This document shows positions 9,511 to 17,992 of a DNA stretch of 64,000 nucleotides, in pieces. Made by a program: the position numbers and the translations under genes. The stretch covers positions 490,365-554,364 of the forward strand of contig NZ_LT721901.1 of the NCBI RefSeq assembly GCF_900157375.1, in the 5' to 3' direction. The notes beneath the pieces were generated by a model. That model was not told where the DNA came from and did not search any database. It was given only the letters and a program-made list of their open reading frames with translations. Position 1 is the stretch's first letter, and the number at the start of each line of letters is the position of its first letter. Source of the DNA: Mycobacterium rhizamassiliense (GTDB taxonomy: Bacteria > Actinomycetota > Actinomycetes > Mycobacteriales > Mycobacteriaceae).

Positions 9511-10116
9511 CTACGCCGGCCGCAGGATCGCGACGAGGAATTCGGAGTCGTCGGTGAACGGCCGCAGATCCCAGGTGGACAGCAGCAGGTCGGGCGCGAA
9601 TCCGGCCCGCGCCGCGTCGTTGAGGAAGTCGGCGAACTCGTACTCGCGGCCGGCGCCGAAGCCGATCGCTGCGCGGCCGTCGTCGGCGACGTGGGCGCGC
9701 AGCCGGGTCAGCACCTGGACCCGGGTGCTCGGGGCGAGGAACGCCATGACGTTGCCCGCGGACACGATCACGTCGAAGGGTTCGGCGATGCCGCGCGCGG
9801 GCAGGTCGAGCTCGGCCAGGTCGCCGACGACCCAGCGCGGTCCGGGATAGTCCTGCTCAGCCGCCTCGATCAGCGCGGGGTCGACGTCGACGCCGACCAC
9901 GTCGTGACCGGCCTGCGCCAGGTAGCCGCCCAGCCGGCCGGGGCCGCAGCCGGCGTCCAGGATGCGCGCGCCGCGGGGCACCATCGCGTCGACGAAGCGC
10001 GCCTCGCCGGCCAGGTCGTCGCCGGCGCGGGCCATCGCGCGGAAGCGCTCGATGTACCACTGCGAATGCCCGGGATCGGCAGCGACCTTTTGCATCCAGA
10101 TGCTCGGCTCGACCAT
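9511..10116 (-). CDS. Class I SAM-dependent methyltransferase
   Basis: A 201-residue protein with a standard Rossmann methyltransferase core: motif I ARILDAGCGPGRLGGYL (about 52-68), acidic loop VVGVDVDPALIEAA, and motif IV-like FDVIVSAGN. The substrate is not evident. The start is the ATG at 10116 (MVEPSIWMQK), only 18 bases from the divergent trmL start, so both are probably leaderless or nearly so. No counterpart stands at this position in M. tuberculosis as I recall it. Confidence 0.75.
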   Translation of the reverse strand: MVEPSIWMQKVAADPGHSQWYIERFRAMARAGDDLAGEARFVDAMVPRGARILDAGCGPGRLGGYLAQAGHDVVGVDVDPALIEAAEQDYPGPRWVVGDLAELDLPARGIAEPFDVIVSAGNVMAFLAPSTRVQVLTRLRAHVADDGRAAIGFGAGREYEFADFLNDAARAGFAPDLLLSTWDLRPFTDDSEFLVAILRPA

Positions 10117-10134
10117 GCGACCATTATCGGTGTT

Positions 10135-10599
10135 GTGTTCAAGCTGATGTTCGTGTCGCCGCGGATCCCGCCCAATACGGGCAACGCGATCCGGACCGCC
10201 GCGGCCACCGGCGCGGAATTGCATCTCGTTGAGCCTTTGGGCTTCGACCTGTCCGAGCCGAAGCTGCGCCGCGCCGGGCTGGACTACCACGACCTGGCAT
10301 CGGTCACCGTCCACCCGTCGCTTCGGGCGGCCTGGGACGCGGTGCTGCCGGCGCGGGTGTTCGCGTTCACCGCGCACGCGTCGACGTTTTTCGCCGACGT
10401 CGACTTCGAGCCGGGCGACGTGCTGATGTTCGGGCCCGAACCCGACGGGCTGGACGCGGCGACGCTGGCCGACGCCAACATCACGCGGCAGGTGCGCATC
10501 CCGATGCTGGCGGGCCGGCGCTCGCTGAACCTGTCGAACGCGGCGGCCATCGCCGTCTACGAGGCCTGGCGCCAGCAGGGCTACCCGGGCGCGATCTAG
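10135..10599 (+). CDS. trmL: tRNA (cytidine/uridine-34-2'-O)-methyltransferase, SpoU/TrmL family
   Basis: A SPOUT-fold 2'-O-methyltransferase of 154 residues, the same length as M. tuberculosis SpoU (Rv3366), to which it is closely similar. The knot motifs are visible: PNTGNAIRTAA near residue 17, LMFGPEPDGL near 97 and RSLNLSNAAAIAVYEAWRQ near 127. TrmL methylates the wobble ribose of tRNA-Leu isoacceptors. The start is a GTG (10135) giving MFKLMFVSPRIPP, aligned with MFRLLFVSPRIAP of M. tuberculosis; an ATG four codons further in is the alternative. Confidence 0.85.
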   Translation: MFKLMFVSPRIPPNTGNAIRTAAATGAELHLVEPLGFDLSEPKLRRAGLDYHDLASVTVHPSLRAAWDAVLPARVFAFTAHASTFFADVDFEPGDVLMFGPEPDGLDAATLADANITRQVRIPMLAGRRSLNLSNAAAIAVYEAWRQQGYPGAI

Positions 10600-10635
10600 T
10601 GATGAGTTCCTGGCCTGGCGCAAGTCTGCACTGAC

Positions 10636-10962
10636 ATGCCTACTTTCATCACGATTGGTTACGGCGACGAGACCGGATACCACCGATTGGACGATGCCCG
10701 CCGACGGACAGCGCACGCCCGCGACGACGAACTCGCCGCGTCCGGCGCGCTGGTCGGCCGCGCCGGAAGCCCAGTCCAGGTACGCAATCCGGATGACGCC
10801 GGGGTGTCGGTCCAGCCGGGCGCGTTTTTGCGGTCGACGCTGCCAATTGCGGGGTTCGCGGTGATCGAAGCCGAAGACCTGGACGCGGCGATCGAGCGGG
10901 TGAGCCAGACCCCGTGTGCCCTCGCCTATGGAGTCGTCGAGGTCTGGCCCCTGCAGACCTGA
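10636..10962 (+). CDS. YCII-related (DGPF) domain protein
   Basis: A 108-residue protein that looks like a YCII/DGPF single-domain protein: MPTFITIGYGDETGY at the start, a central loop, and the characteristic GFAVIEAEDLDAAIERVSQTP helix followed by GVVEVWPL at the end. Proteins of this family have a ferredoxin-like dimeric fold and are often found near sigma factors or catabolic genes; no reaction is known for this one. The stop lies 1 base from the convergent nitroreductase stop. Confidence 0.65.
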   Translation: MPTFITIGYGDETGYHRLDDARRRTAHARDDELAASGALVGRAGSPVQVRNPDDAGVSVQPGAFLRSTLPIAGFAVIEAEDLDAAIERVSQTPCALAYGVVEVWPLQT

Positions 10963-10963
10963 G

Positions 10964-11602
10964 TTACCAGCTGTTCCAGTGCGTCAGCTGCTCGGCGGGC
11001 AGCCGCTTGGCCGGCTTGAAGTCGGTGCCTTTGGTGTACGCGATCGGGAAAAGGCCGCCCTGGCTGAACTTCTCGTAGGGAATGCCGACGATTTCGGCGA
11101 CCTTGCGCTCGCCCTCGCCCAGCAGGTGCAGCGTCGTCCAGCAGGAGCCCAGCCCGCGCGAGCGCAGCGCCAGGCAGAAGCTCCACACGGCGGGAAACAG
11201 CGACGCCCAGAACGAGACGCCCCCTATCGGCGACTTGGTTTCACGACCTGCCAGGCACGGGATCATCAGCACCGGCGCCTCGTGGATGTGCTCGGCAAGG
11301 TACATCGCCGAGTCGACGACCTTGCCCATCCGCTCGCCGCGGGTGTCGGCGTAGTCGGGCTTGGGCGCGCTGAGGTAGGGCCGGGCGTGCGACAGGTAGA
11401 TGTCGGCGATCGCCTTCTTCTTGTCGGCGTCTTCGACGAACACCCACTGCCAGCCCTGCGCATTGGAACCTGTGGGCGCCTGCAGCGCCAGCTCGAGGCA
11501 TTCCATCAGCACGTCGCGCGACACCGGCTTGTCGAAGTCGAGGCGCTTGCGGACCGAGCGGGTGGTGGTGAGCAATTCGTCGACGGACAAGTTGAGGGTC
11601 AT
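10964..11602 (-). CDS. Nitroreductase family oxidoreductase (Rv3368c-like)
   Basis: A 212-residue FMN-dependent NADH oxidoreductase of the nitroreductase fold, matching Rv3368c. Visible are the N-terminal RSVRKRL phosphate-binding motif (about 16-22), PTGSNAQGWQWVFV (about 41-54), and a C-terminal GLGSCWTTLHLLGEGE segment that covers the flavin. The physiological substrate is unknown. Its ATG is 9 bases downstream of a secreted-protein gene, so the two may be co-transcribed. Confidence 0.82.
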   Translation of the reverse strand: MTLNLSVDELLTTTRSVRKRLDFDKPVSRDVLMECLELALQAPTGSNAQGWQWVFVEDADKKKAIADIYLSHARPYLSAPKPDYADTRGERMGKVVDSAMYLAEHIHEAPVLMIPCLAGRETKSPIGGVSFWASLFPAVWSFCLALRSRGLGSCWTTLHLLGEGERKVAEIVGIPYEKFSQGGLFPIAYTKGTDFKPAKRLPAEQLTHWNSW

Positions 11603-11611
11603 GTTTGGAGG

Positions 11612-11977
11612 CTACGTTCCAGGGGGCGGAGGCGGGGCGCCGGGCGCGTCGGGCGGAATCGCCCCGTCGCAGCCGCCGGGCGGAGGCGGGCCCGGCAGCG
11701 GTTCGTCGCCTCCGACGCAGTCGTAATAGAACTGGGGGCCCGTTAACCAAGTTTTCATCCACTGGTGCCAAAACGACCCGTCCGCATACTTGTCGCCGTC
11801 GCACACGGCCAAGTGGCCCCACCCCCACCGGCCACCCGGGCAGAAGCCCTTCGTCATGTCCGGCTGATGCGGGTCCGCCGGGCCGGGCGGGTCGGCGCCG
11901 GCAACCGGGGCAGAAAAAACAAGCGCCGCAGCACAACTCACTACGGCGGCACCATGACACGCAGCCTTGAACCTCAT
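11612..11977 (-). CDS. Small secreted proline-rich protein
   Basis: A 121-residue protein with a clear Sec signal peptide (basic MRFKAACHG, hydrophobic core to about residue 26, AGA-DPP cleavage site). The mature part has two or three cysteines (FCPGGRWGWGHLAVCDG, YYDCVGGDEPLPG, GGCDG) that could form disulfides, aromatic-rich patches and a proline-rich tail. I recognise it only as a conserved mycobacterial secreted protein of unknown function. It precedes the nitroreductase gene. Confidence 0.7.
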   Translation of the reverse strand: MRFKAACHGAAVVSCAAALVFSAPVAGADPPGPADPHQPDMTKGFCPGGRWGWGHLAVCDGDKYADGSFWHQWMKTWLTGPQFYYDCVGGDEPLPGPPPPGGCDGAIPPDAPGAPPPPPGT

Positions 11978-12028
11978 TTCAAGATCAACGCCGAATCGCT
12001 GCAGCCGATTCCACGCGGGCGGTCGCTT

Positions 12029-15000
12029 CTAGCGGAAGTCGCGGGACCTCGAACCGACGGACAGGGAGATGCGGCCCAACCGCTCGGCGACGACGGTGAC
12101 CGCGCCGCTGGCGTTTTGCAGCTGACCGCGGATCAGCAAGGCGGGCGCCGAGTTTGCCAGCTTGCGGTGCCGCGCCCACACCCCCGGCGTGCAGAGCACG
12201 TTGACCATCCCGGTCTCGTCCTCGAGGTTGATGAACGTCACCCCCTGCGCCGTGCCGGGCCGCTGTCGATGGGTCACCGCGCCGGCGATCAGCACCCGGT
12301 CCCCGTCGGGCACGCTCAGCAGCTCGCCGGCGGGCACCACGCCCAGCGCGTCCAGGTCGGCCCGCAGGAACTGGGTCGGGTAGCTGTCCGGGGAGACGCC
12401 GGTGGCCCACACGTCGGCGGCGGCCAGCTCCAGCTCGCTCATCCCCGGCAGCACCGGGATGTGCGACGACGACCCCACCCCGGGCAGCCGGTCAGGCCGT
12501 TGGGTGGCCGCGGCCCCGGCCGTCCACAGCGCCTCGCGCCGCGACATGGAAAAGCAGCCCAGCGCGCCCGCCGTCGCCAGCGCCTCGGTCTGCGGCACCG
12601 AGAGCTGCAGCCGGGCCGTCAGGTCGAGCAGGGAGGCGAACGGGCCGTTGGCCTTTCGCTCCTCGACCAGTTGCTCGGCCAGGTCGTCGCCGATATGACG
12701 GACCGCCCCCAGGCCGAGGCGGACGGCGTTTCCCGCATCTTCCAAGGTGGCGTGCGCCAGGCTGGCGTTGACGTCCGGGCCGTGCACCGCCACGCCGTGC
12801 CTGCGGGCGTCGGCCACCAACGACTGCGGCGAATAGAAGCCCATCGGCTGGGCGCGCAGCAGCGCCGCGCAGAACGCCGCCGGGTGGTGCAGCTTGAACC
12901 ACGACGAGTAGAACACCAGCGACGCGAAACTCAGCGCGTGGCTTTCCGGGAAGCCGAAATTGGCGAAGGCCTCCAGCTTTTCGTAGGTCCGGTCGATCAC
13001 CTCGTCGGTGGCGCCGTGCAGGGCGCGCATGCCGTCGTAGAACCGGCCGCGCAGCCGGCGCATCCGTTCGGTGGAGCGCTTGGACCCCATCGCGCGGCGC
13101 AGCTGGTCGGCCTCGGCGGCCGAGAAGCCGGCGCAGTCCACCGCCAGCTGCATCAACTGTTCCTGAAAGAGCGGCACCCCCAACGTCTTTCGTAGGGCGG
13201 ACTCCATGGAGGGGTGGTCGTAGACCACCGGGTCCAGGCCGTTGCGCCGCCGGATGTAGGGGTGCACCGAGCCGCCCTGGATCGGCCCGGGCCGGATCAG
13301 CGCGACTTCCACCACCAGGTCGTAGAAGATCCGCGGCTTCAGCCGGGGCAGCGTGGCCATCTGCGCGCGCGACTCCACCTGGAACACGCCGACGGAATCG
13401 GCGCGCTGCAGCATCTCGTAGACCGCGGGTTCGGAGAGGTCGAGGCGGGCCAGGTCCACCTCGATGCCCTTGTGCTCGGCCAGCAGGTCGATCGCGTAGT
13501 GCAGCGCCGAGAGCATGCCAAGACCGAGCAGGTCGAACTTCACCAAACCGATTGCCGCACAGTCGTCCTTGTCCCATTGCAGGACGCTCCGATTCGCCAT
13601 CCGCGCCCATTCCACCGGGCACACGTCGGCGATCGGACGGTCGCAGATCACCATGCCACCGGAATGAATGCCCATGTGCCGCGGCAGGTTCCGGATCTGG
13701 TTCGCCAGGTCGACCACCGGCTCGGGGATACCCTCTGCGTCGGGCGAGTCGGCCAGGCCGTTCCAGTGGCTGATCTGCTTGCTCCACGCGTCCTGCTGCC
13801 CCTGCGAGAAGCCCAGGGCGCGGGCCATGTCGCGCACGGCGATCTTGCCCCGGTAGGTGATGACGTTGGCGACCTGGGCGGCGTAGTCGCGGCCGTACTT
13901 GTCGTAGACGTACTGGATGACCTTCTCGCGCTGGTCGGACTCGATGTCCATGTCGATGTCGGGCGGCCCGTCGCGGGCCGGCGACAGGAAGCGCTCGAAC
14001 AGCAGCTCGTTGGCCACCGGATCGACGGCGGTGACGCCCAGGGCGTAGCAGACCGCGGAGTTGGCCGCCGATCCCCTGCCCTGGCACAGGATGTTGTTGT
14101 CTCGGCAGAACCGGGCGATGTCGTGGACCACCAGGAAATAGCCCGGAAACGTCAGCTGCTCAATGACTTTCAGCTCGCGCTCGATCTGGGCGTAGGCACG
14201 CGGCGCGCCCTCGGGGAGCCCGTAGCGGTCCCGCGCGCCCGCCATCGCCAGCCGCCGCAGCCAGCTGTCCTCGGTGTGCCCGTCGGGCACGTCGAACGGC
14301 GGCAGCTGCGGCGCGATGAGCGCCAGCCCGAACGCGCACTGCTCACCGAGCTCGGCGGCGGCGGTCACCGCCTGCGGCCGCTGCGCGAACAGCCGGGCCA
14401 TCTCCTCGCCGGACCGCAGATGCGAGCCGCCCAGCGGGTCCAACCACCCGGCGGCCGAATCCAGCGACTGCCGGGCCCGGATCGCGCCCATCGCCATGGC
14501 CAGCCTGCGCCGCGACGGCCCCGCGAAATGCGCCCCGGTGGTGGCGACGACGCCGACCCCGAAGCGCGGCGCCAGCGCGGCCAGCGCGGCGTTGCGGTCG
14601 TCGTCGAGCGGATGACCGTGCTGGGTCAGCTCGATGCTGACCCGGTGCGCACCGAACCGGTCCACGAGATCGGCCAGCGCCCACTGCGCCGCCTCCGGAC
14701 CGCCGTCGGAAAACGCTTGACGCACATGGCCTTTGCGGCACCCGGTCAGGATATGCCAGTGTCCGCCCGCGGCCTCGGTCAGCGCGTCGAAGTCGAAGCG
14801 CGGCTTGCCCTTTTCGCCGCCGGCCAGATGCCCCGCGGCCAGCTGCCGCGACAGCCGCCGATACCCCTCCGGGCCGCGGGCCAGCACCAGCAGGTGCGGC
14901 CCGGGCGGATCCGGCGCCTCGGTGCGGGCCTGCGAGCCCAGCGACAGCTCGGCGCCGAACACGGTACGCACGTCGAGTTCGGCGGCCGCCTCGGCGAACC

Positions 15001-15313
15001 GCACCGCCCCGTACAGGCCGTTGTGATCGGTCAGTGCCAGGGCGCGCAGGTCCAGCCGGGCCGCCTCCTCGACCAGCTCCTCCGGCGTGCTGGCCCCGTC
15101 GAGAAAGCTGTACGCCGAATGCGCGTGCAGCTCGGCATACGCGACCGGCGAGCGGGCACGCTGCTGATTCGGTGGCTCGTAGGATCCGCGCTTGCGCGAC
15201 CACGGGGCCTCGAGCGGGAGTTCGGCCGGAGGCGGCGCGCCGGCGTGCCGCGGCTTGCTGTCGAGCAGCCGCTCCATTTCCGCCCAGCTCCGCGGCTCAT
15301 TGCTGAAACCCAC
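12029..15313 (-). CDS. dnaE2: Error-prone DNA polymerase III alpha-type subunit DnaE2
   Basis: A 1094-residue C-family polymerase matching M. tuberculosis DnaE2 (Rv3370c). The PHP domain starts at about residue 58 (AELHAHSAYSFLDGAS). The palm carries the catalytic acidic triad region PPDIDMDIESDQRE near 450, followed by fingers and helix-hairpin-helix regions (FANFGFPESHALSFA) and an OB domain at the C-terminus. It performs damage-induced mutagenic translesion synthesis together with ImuA' and ImuB, all encoded in this window. A LexA box lies 13 bases upstream of the ATG, so it is expected to be SOS-induced. Confidence 0.93.
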   Translation of the reverse strand: MGFSNEPRSWAEMERLLDSKPRHAGAPPPAELPLEAPWSRKRGSYEPPNQQRARSPVAYAELHAHSAYSFLDGASTPEELVEEAARLDLRALALTDHNGLYGAVRFAEAAAELDVRTVFGAELSLGSQARTEAPDPPGPHLLVLARGPEGYRRLSRQLAAGHLAGGEKGKPRFDFDALTEAAGGHWHILTGCRKGHVRQAFSDGGPEAAQWALADLVDRFGAHRVSIELTQHGHPLDDDRNAALAALAPRFGVGVVATTGAHFAGPSRRRLAMAMGAIRARQSLDSAAGWLDPLGGSHLRSGEEMARLFAQRPQAVTAAAELGEQCAFGLALIAPQLPPFDVPDGHTEDSWLRRLAMAGARDRYGLPEGAPRAYAQIERELKVIEQLTFPGYFLVVHDIARFCRDNNILCQGRGSAANSAVCYALGVTAVDPVANELLFERFLSPARDGPPDIDMDIESDQREKVIQYVYDKYGRDYAAQVANVITYRGKIAVRDMARALGFSQGQQDAWSKQISHWNGLADSPDAEGIPEPVVDLANQIRNLPRHMGIHSGGMVICDRPIADVCPVEWARMANRSVLQWDKDDCAAIGLVKFDLLGLGMLSALHYAIDLLAEHKGIEVDLARLDLSEPAVYEMLQRADSVGVFQVESRAQMATLPRLKPRIFYDLVVEVALIRPGPIQGGSVHPYIRRRNGLDPVVYDHPSMESALRKTLGVPLFQEQLMQLAVDCAGFSAAEADQLRRAMGSKRSTERMRRLRGRFYDGMRALHGATDEVIDRTYEKLEAFANFGFPESHALSFASLVFYSSWFKLHHPAAFCAALLRAQPMGFYSPQSLVADARRHGVAVHGPDVNASLAHATLEDAGNAVRLGLGAVRHIGDDLAEQLVEERKANGPFASLLDLTARLQLSVPQTEALATAGALGCFSMSRREALWTAGAAATQRPDRLPGVGSSSHIPVLPGMSELELAAADVWATGVSPDSYPTQFLRADLDALGVVPAGELLSVPDGDRVLIAGAVTHRQRPGTAQGVTFINLEDETGMVNVLCTPGVWARHRKLANSAPALLIRGQLQNASGAVTVVAERLGRISLSVGSRSRDFR

Positions 15314-15325
15314 GCAACCAGTCTA

Positions 15326-15341
15326 TCGAAAGTATGTTCGA
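15326..15341. promoter_or_regulatory. LexA (SOS) box upstream of dnaE2
   Basis: The sequence TCGAAA-GTAT-GTTCGA matches the mycobacterial SOS box TCGAAC-N4-GTTCGA at 11 of 12 defined positions. It ends 13 bases before the dnaE2 ATG, where a bound LexA would block transcription. Confidence 0.85.
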
Positions 15342-15475
15342 TTAGGTGCCGGGATGTTTCAGCGGTTGTAAGAGGGGCGCTTAAGCTCTAAACAGGTTCT
15401 TAACGCACTGGGTCTACCGCGCGCGGGGGACGCCACGGATACTGGCTCAGGGCAACAACGGGGTGGGGACATCGA

Positions 15476-16867
15476 ATGGCACAACTGAACGCGTCGCGGG
15501 ACACGGGATTCCGCACCGCGGACGCTGATCGGCAGGCGGGCATGGCGATCGGCACGGTCGCCATCATCGACGGCGCCGTCCCCGATTTCGATCAGTTGAA
15601 AACGCTTCTGGCGGAACGTATCCGGTCGATACCGCGATGCACCCAGGTGCTGCGGACCAACGCGCTGCACGGCGACCGGCAATGGATCGACAACCCCAAG
15701 TTCGACGTCGCCCACCACGTACACCGGACCGCGGCCCTGCGCCCCGGCGACGAGGCCGAGCTGTCCCGGGCCATCGCCTACGCCCTGGAGCGGCCCCTGG
15801 ACATGACCCGCCCACTGTGGGAGTGCTGGGTCATCGAGGGCCTCAAGGGCAAGCAGTGGGCGATCTTGATGAAGATCCACCACCACCTCGCCGACGGCAC
15901 GTCGGCGGCCCACCTGCTCACCCGGCTCTGCGACGACGCCGACGGCGAGACGTTCGCCACTCACGCCGCCACTAAGGGCGCCGCACCGGCGCGTGCCCCG
16001 CGGAGCTGGACCGACGCACTGGGCCGCGCCGCGGCCGTTGCGGGCACCCTCACCAACACCGTGACGGCGGCGGTGTGGCCCGCGGCACGCACCCCATCGA
16101 CCTCGGCCACCATGCGGCGCTACAAGACGGTGCGTATTTCTCGGGCCGCCGTCGAGGACGTGTGCGCCAAGTTCGAGGTGTCCCCCAACGACGTCGCGGT
16201 CGCCGCGATCACCGAGGGCTTCCGCAACGTGTTGCTGCAGCGCGGCGAGCAGCCCCACGCGGGCTCGCTGCGCATTCTGCAGAAGGCCTCCGATCGAATT
16301 TCGGTCATGCTGCCGTATCTGCCTGTGGAACATGACGATCCGGTTCAGCGCCTGCGTACCGTGCACAGCAAATTGAATCGGCCGCGGCAGGACAACCAGA
16401 GCCACGCGGCGGCCATTTTGGACCTGGCCACCAATCTCCCGCCAGTGGCGTTGTGCGCCAAGGCGGTTCAGCTCATCATGAGCAGGCTTCCGCAGCCCGG
16501 CATCGTCACCCTGGCCACCAGCGTGCCGGGCCCGCGTCAGCAGCTGGGGTTGATGGGCAATACGGTGCGGCGCCTGCTGCCCATCCCGCCCACGGCTTCG
16601 CAACTGTCCCGCGGGGTTGCGGTGCTCAGCTACGGCGACGAGCTGATTTTCGGGATGACCGCCGACTACGACGCCGGGCCCGAACTGGCGCTGCTCGCCG
16701 AGGGCATCGAACAAGAGATGGCCCGGTTGGTGGCGCTCAGCCACGACTCCGTGCTGCTGTTCACGGCTCGGGGGCCCGAGCGCCCGAGCCGCGAGGCCGG
16801 CACCGGCCGTGAGAAGCTGGGACGTGCCCAACTTGGAGCCGCCGACTATCGACCCACGACGCCATGA
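15476..16867 (+). CDS. Wax ester synthase/diacylglycerol acyltransferase family protein (Rv3371-like)
   Basis: A 463-residue WS/DGAT protein. The catalytic motif HHxxxDG is present as HHHLADG (135-141), and the C-terminal half contains the usual PLWECWVIEGL-type and NVPGP-like (TSVPGPRQQL) motifs. Enzymes of this family esterify diacylglycerol or fatty alcohol with acyl-CoA to build storage lipid; M. tuberculosis has about 15, of which Rv3371 is the positional match. The 3' end overlaps the otsB2 start by 59 bases. A nearby acyl-CoA reductase (21061) could supply fatty alcohol, but that pairing is inference. Confidence 0.87.
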   Translation: MAQLNASRDTGFRTADADRQAGMAIGTVAIIDGAVPDFDQLKTLLAERIRSIPRCTQVLRTNALHGDRQWIDNPKFDVAHHVHRTAALRPGDEAELSRAIAYALERPLDMTRPLWECWVIEGLKGKQWAILMKIHHHLADGTSAAHLLTRLCDDADGETFATHAATKGAAPARAPRSWTDALGRAAAVAGTLTNTVTAAVWPAARTPSTSATMRRYKTVRISRAAVEDVCAKFEVSPNDVAVAAITEGFRNVLLQRGEQPHAGSLRILQKASDRISVMLPYLPVEHDDPVQRLRTVHSKLNRPRQDNQSHAAAILDLATNLPPVALCAKAVQLIMSRLPQPGIVTLATSVPGPRQQLGLMGNTVRRLLPIPPTASQLSRGVAVLSYGDELIFGMTADYDAGPELALLAEGIEQEMARLVALSHDSVLLFTARGPERPSREAGTGREKLGRAQLGAADYRPTTP

Positions 16868-17963
16868 CGCGGTGCTGCTCGGGGACAACGTAGGCGATTC
16901 CGCGGGGCCGTTGGTCCGGCAATTGCGCGAGATCGGTGTCGGCACCGCAACCTTGGCGCCCAACGCCGCCGACCTGCACGACGCGGTCGAACGGCTGGGC
17001 AAACGGACCGGCCGCAGCGTGGTCGTCACCGCCGATGCGGCGGCTGTCGCCGCCGCCCGCGACGGAGGCTTCGCGTTGGTGATCGGCGTCGGGGACCCCG
17101 CCACCCTGCGCGGCGCGGACGCGGTGGTCGCCGACCTGGGCGAGGTCGGCGTGCGAACCGGCGATCGGCGGATGTCGCAACTGCCCGATGCCCTGCGGGA
17201 GTTGGGCAACGGCCTGAGCGTCGAGGCGCCCGCCGTCTTCTTCGACTTCGACGGAACCCTGTCCGACATCGTGGACGACCCGGACGCGGCACGCCTGGTC
17301 GACGGCGCCGCCGAGGCGCTGCAGCAATTGGCCGCGCGGTGTCCGGTCGCGGTGCTGTCCGGCCGCGACCTCGCCGACGTGCGCACGCGGATCGGCCTGC
17401 CCGGCATCTGGTATGCGGGCAGCCACGGCTTCGAGCTGACCGCGCCCGACGGGACGCACCACCAGAACGACGCCGCGGCTGCGGCCATACCCGTGCTCGA
17501 ACAAGCCGCCGACCAACTGCGCGGGCAACTCGGGCCGATTCCCGGTGTGGTGGTGGAGCACAAGCGTTTTGGCGTCGCCGTGCACTACCGCAACGCCGCG
17601 CGCGATCGCGTCGGCGAGGTCGCCGCGGCCGTGCGCACCGCGGGACAGCGCGACGCGCTGCGGGTGACAACCGGGCGCGAGGTCATCGAGCTGCGACCCG
17701 ATCTCGACTGGGACAAAGGCAAGACGCTGCGCTGGGTAATCGACCACCTGCACCGCGCCGGATCGGGTTCGCTGACCCCGGTCTACCTCGGCGACGACAT
17801 CACCGACGAAGACGCCTTCGACGCGGTACGCGATGACGGCGTGCCAATTCTGGTGCGGCACAACGATGATGGCGACCGGGCCACCGCCGCGCGGTTCGCG
17901 CTGGAAAGCCCGGCGCGCGCCGCCGAATTCACCGACCGGTTGGCGCGCCAATTACAGCGCTGA
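16809..17963 (+). CDS. otsB2: Trehalose-6-phosphate phosphatase OtsB2
   Basis: A 384-residue HAD-superfamily phosphatase matching M. tuberculosis OtsB2 (Rv3372), which releases trehalose from trehalose-6-phosphate in the essential OtsA-OtsB2 route. The catalytic motif DFDGT is at 146-150, LSGRD follows near 182 and the acidic motif GDDITDEDAF lies near 327. The N-terminal 130 residues form the extra domain typical of the mycobacterial enzyme. The GTG start at 16809 gives MRSWDVPN...TIDPRRHDAV, which aligns with the M. tuberculosis N-terminus (MRKLGPVTIDPRRHDAV). Confidence 0.93.
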   Translation: MRSWDVPNLEPPTIDPRRHDAVLLGDNVGDSAGPLVRQLREIGVGTATLAPNAADLHDAVERLGKRTGRSVVVTADAAAVAAARDGGFALVIGVGDPATLRGADAVVADLGEVGVRTGDRRMSQLPDALRELGNGLSVEAPAVFFDFDGTLSDIVDDPDAARLVDGAAEALQQLAARCPVAVLSGRDLADVRTRIGLPGIWYAGSHGFELTAPDGTHHQNDAAAAAIPVLEQAADQLRGQLGPIPGVVVEHKRFGVAVHYRNAARDRVGEVAAAVRTAGQRDALRVTTGREVIELRPDLDWDKGKTLRWVIDHLHRAGSGSLTPVYLGDDITDEDAFDAVRDDGVPILVRHNDDGDRATAARFALESPARAAEFTDRLARQLQR

Positions 17964-17992
17964 AACCGCTGCTTGGCTTCCGCAGCGTCGTC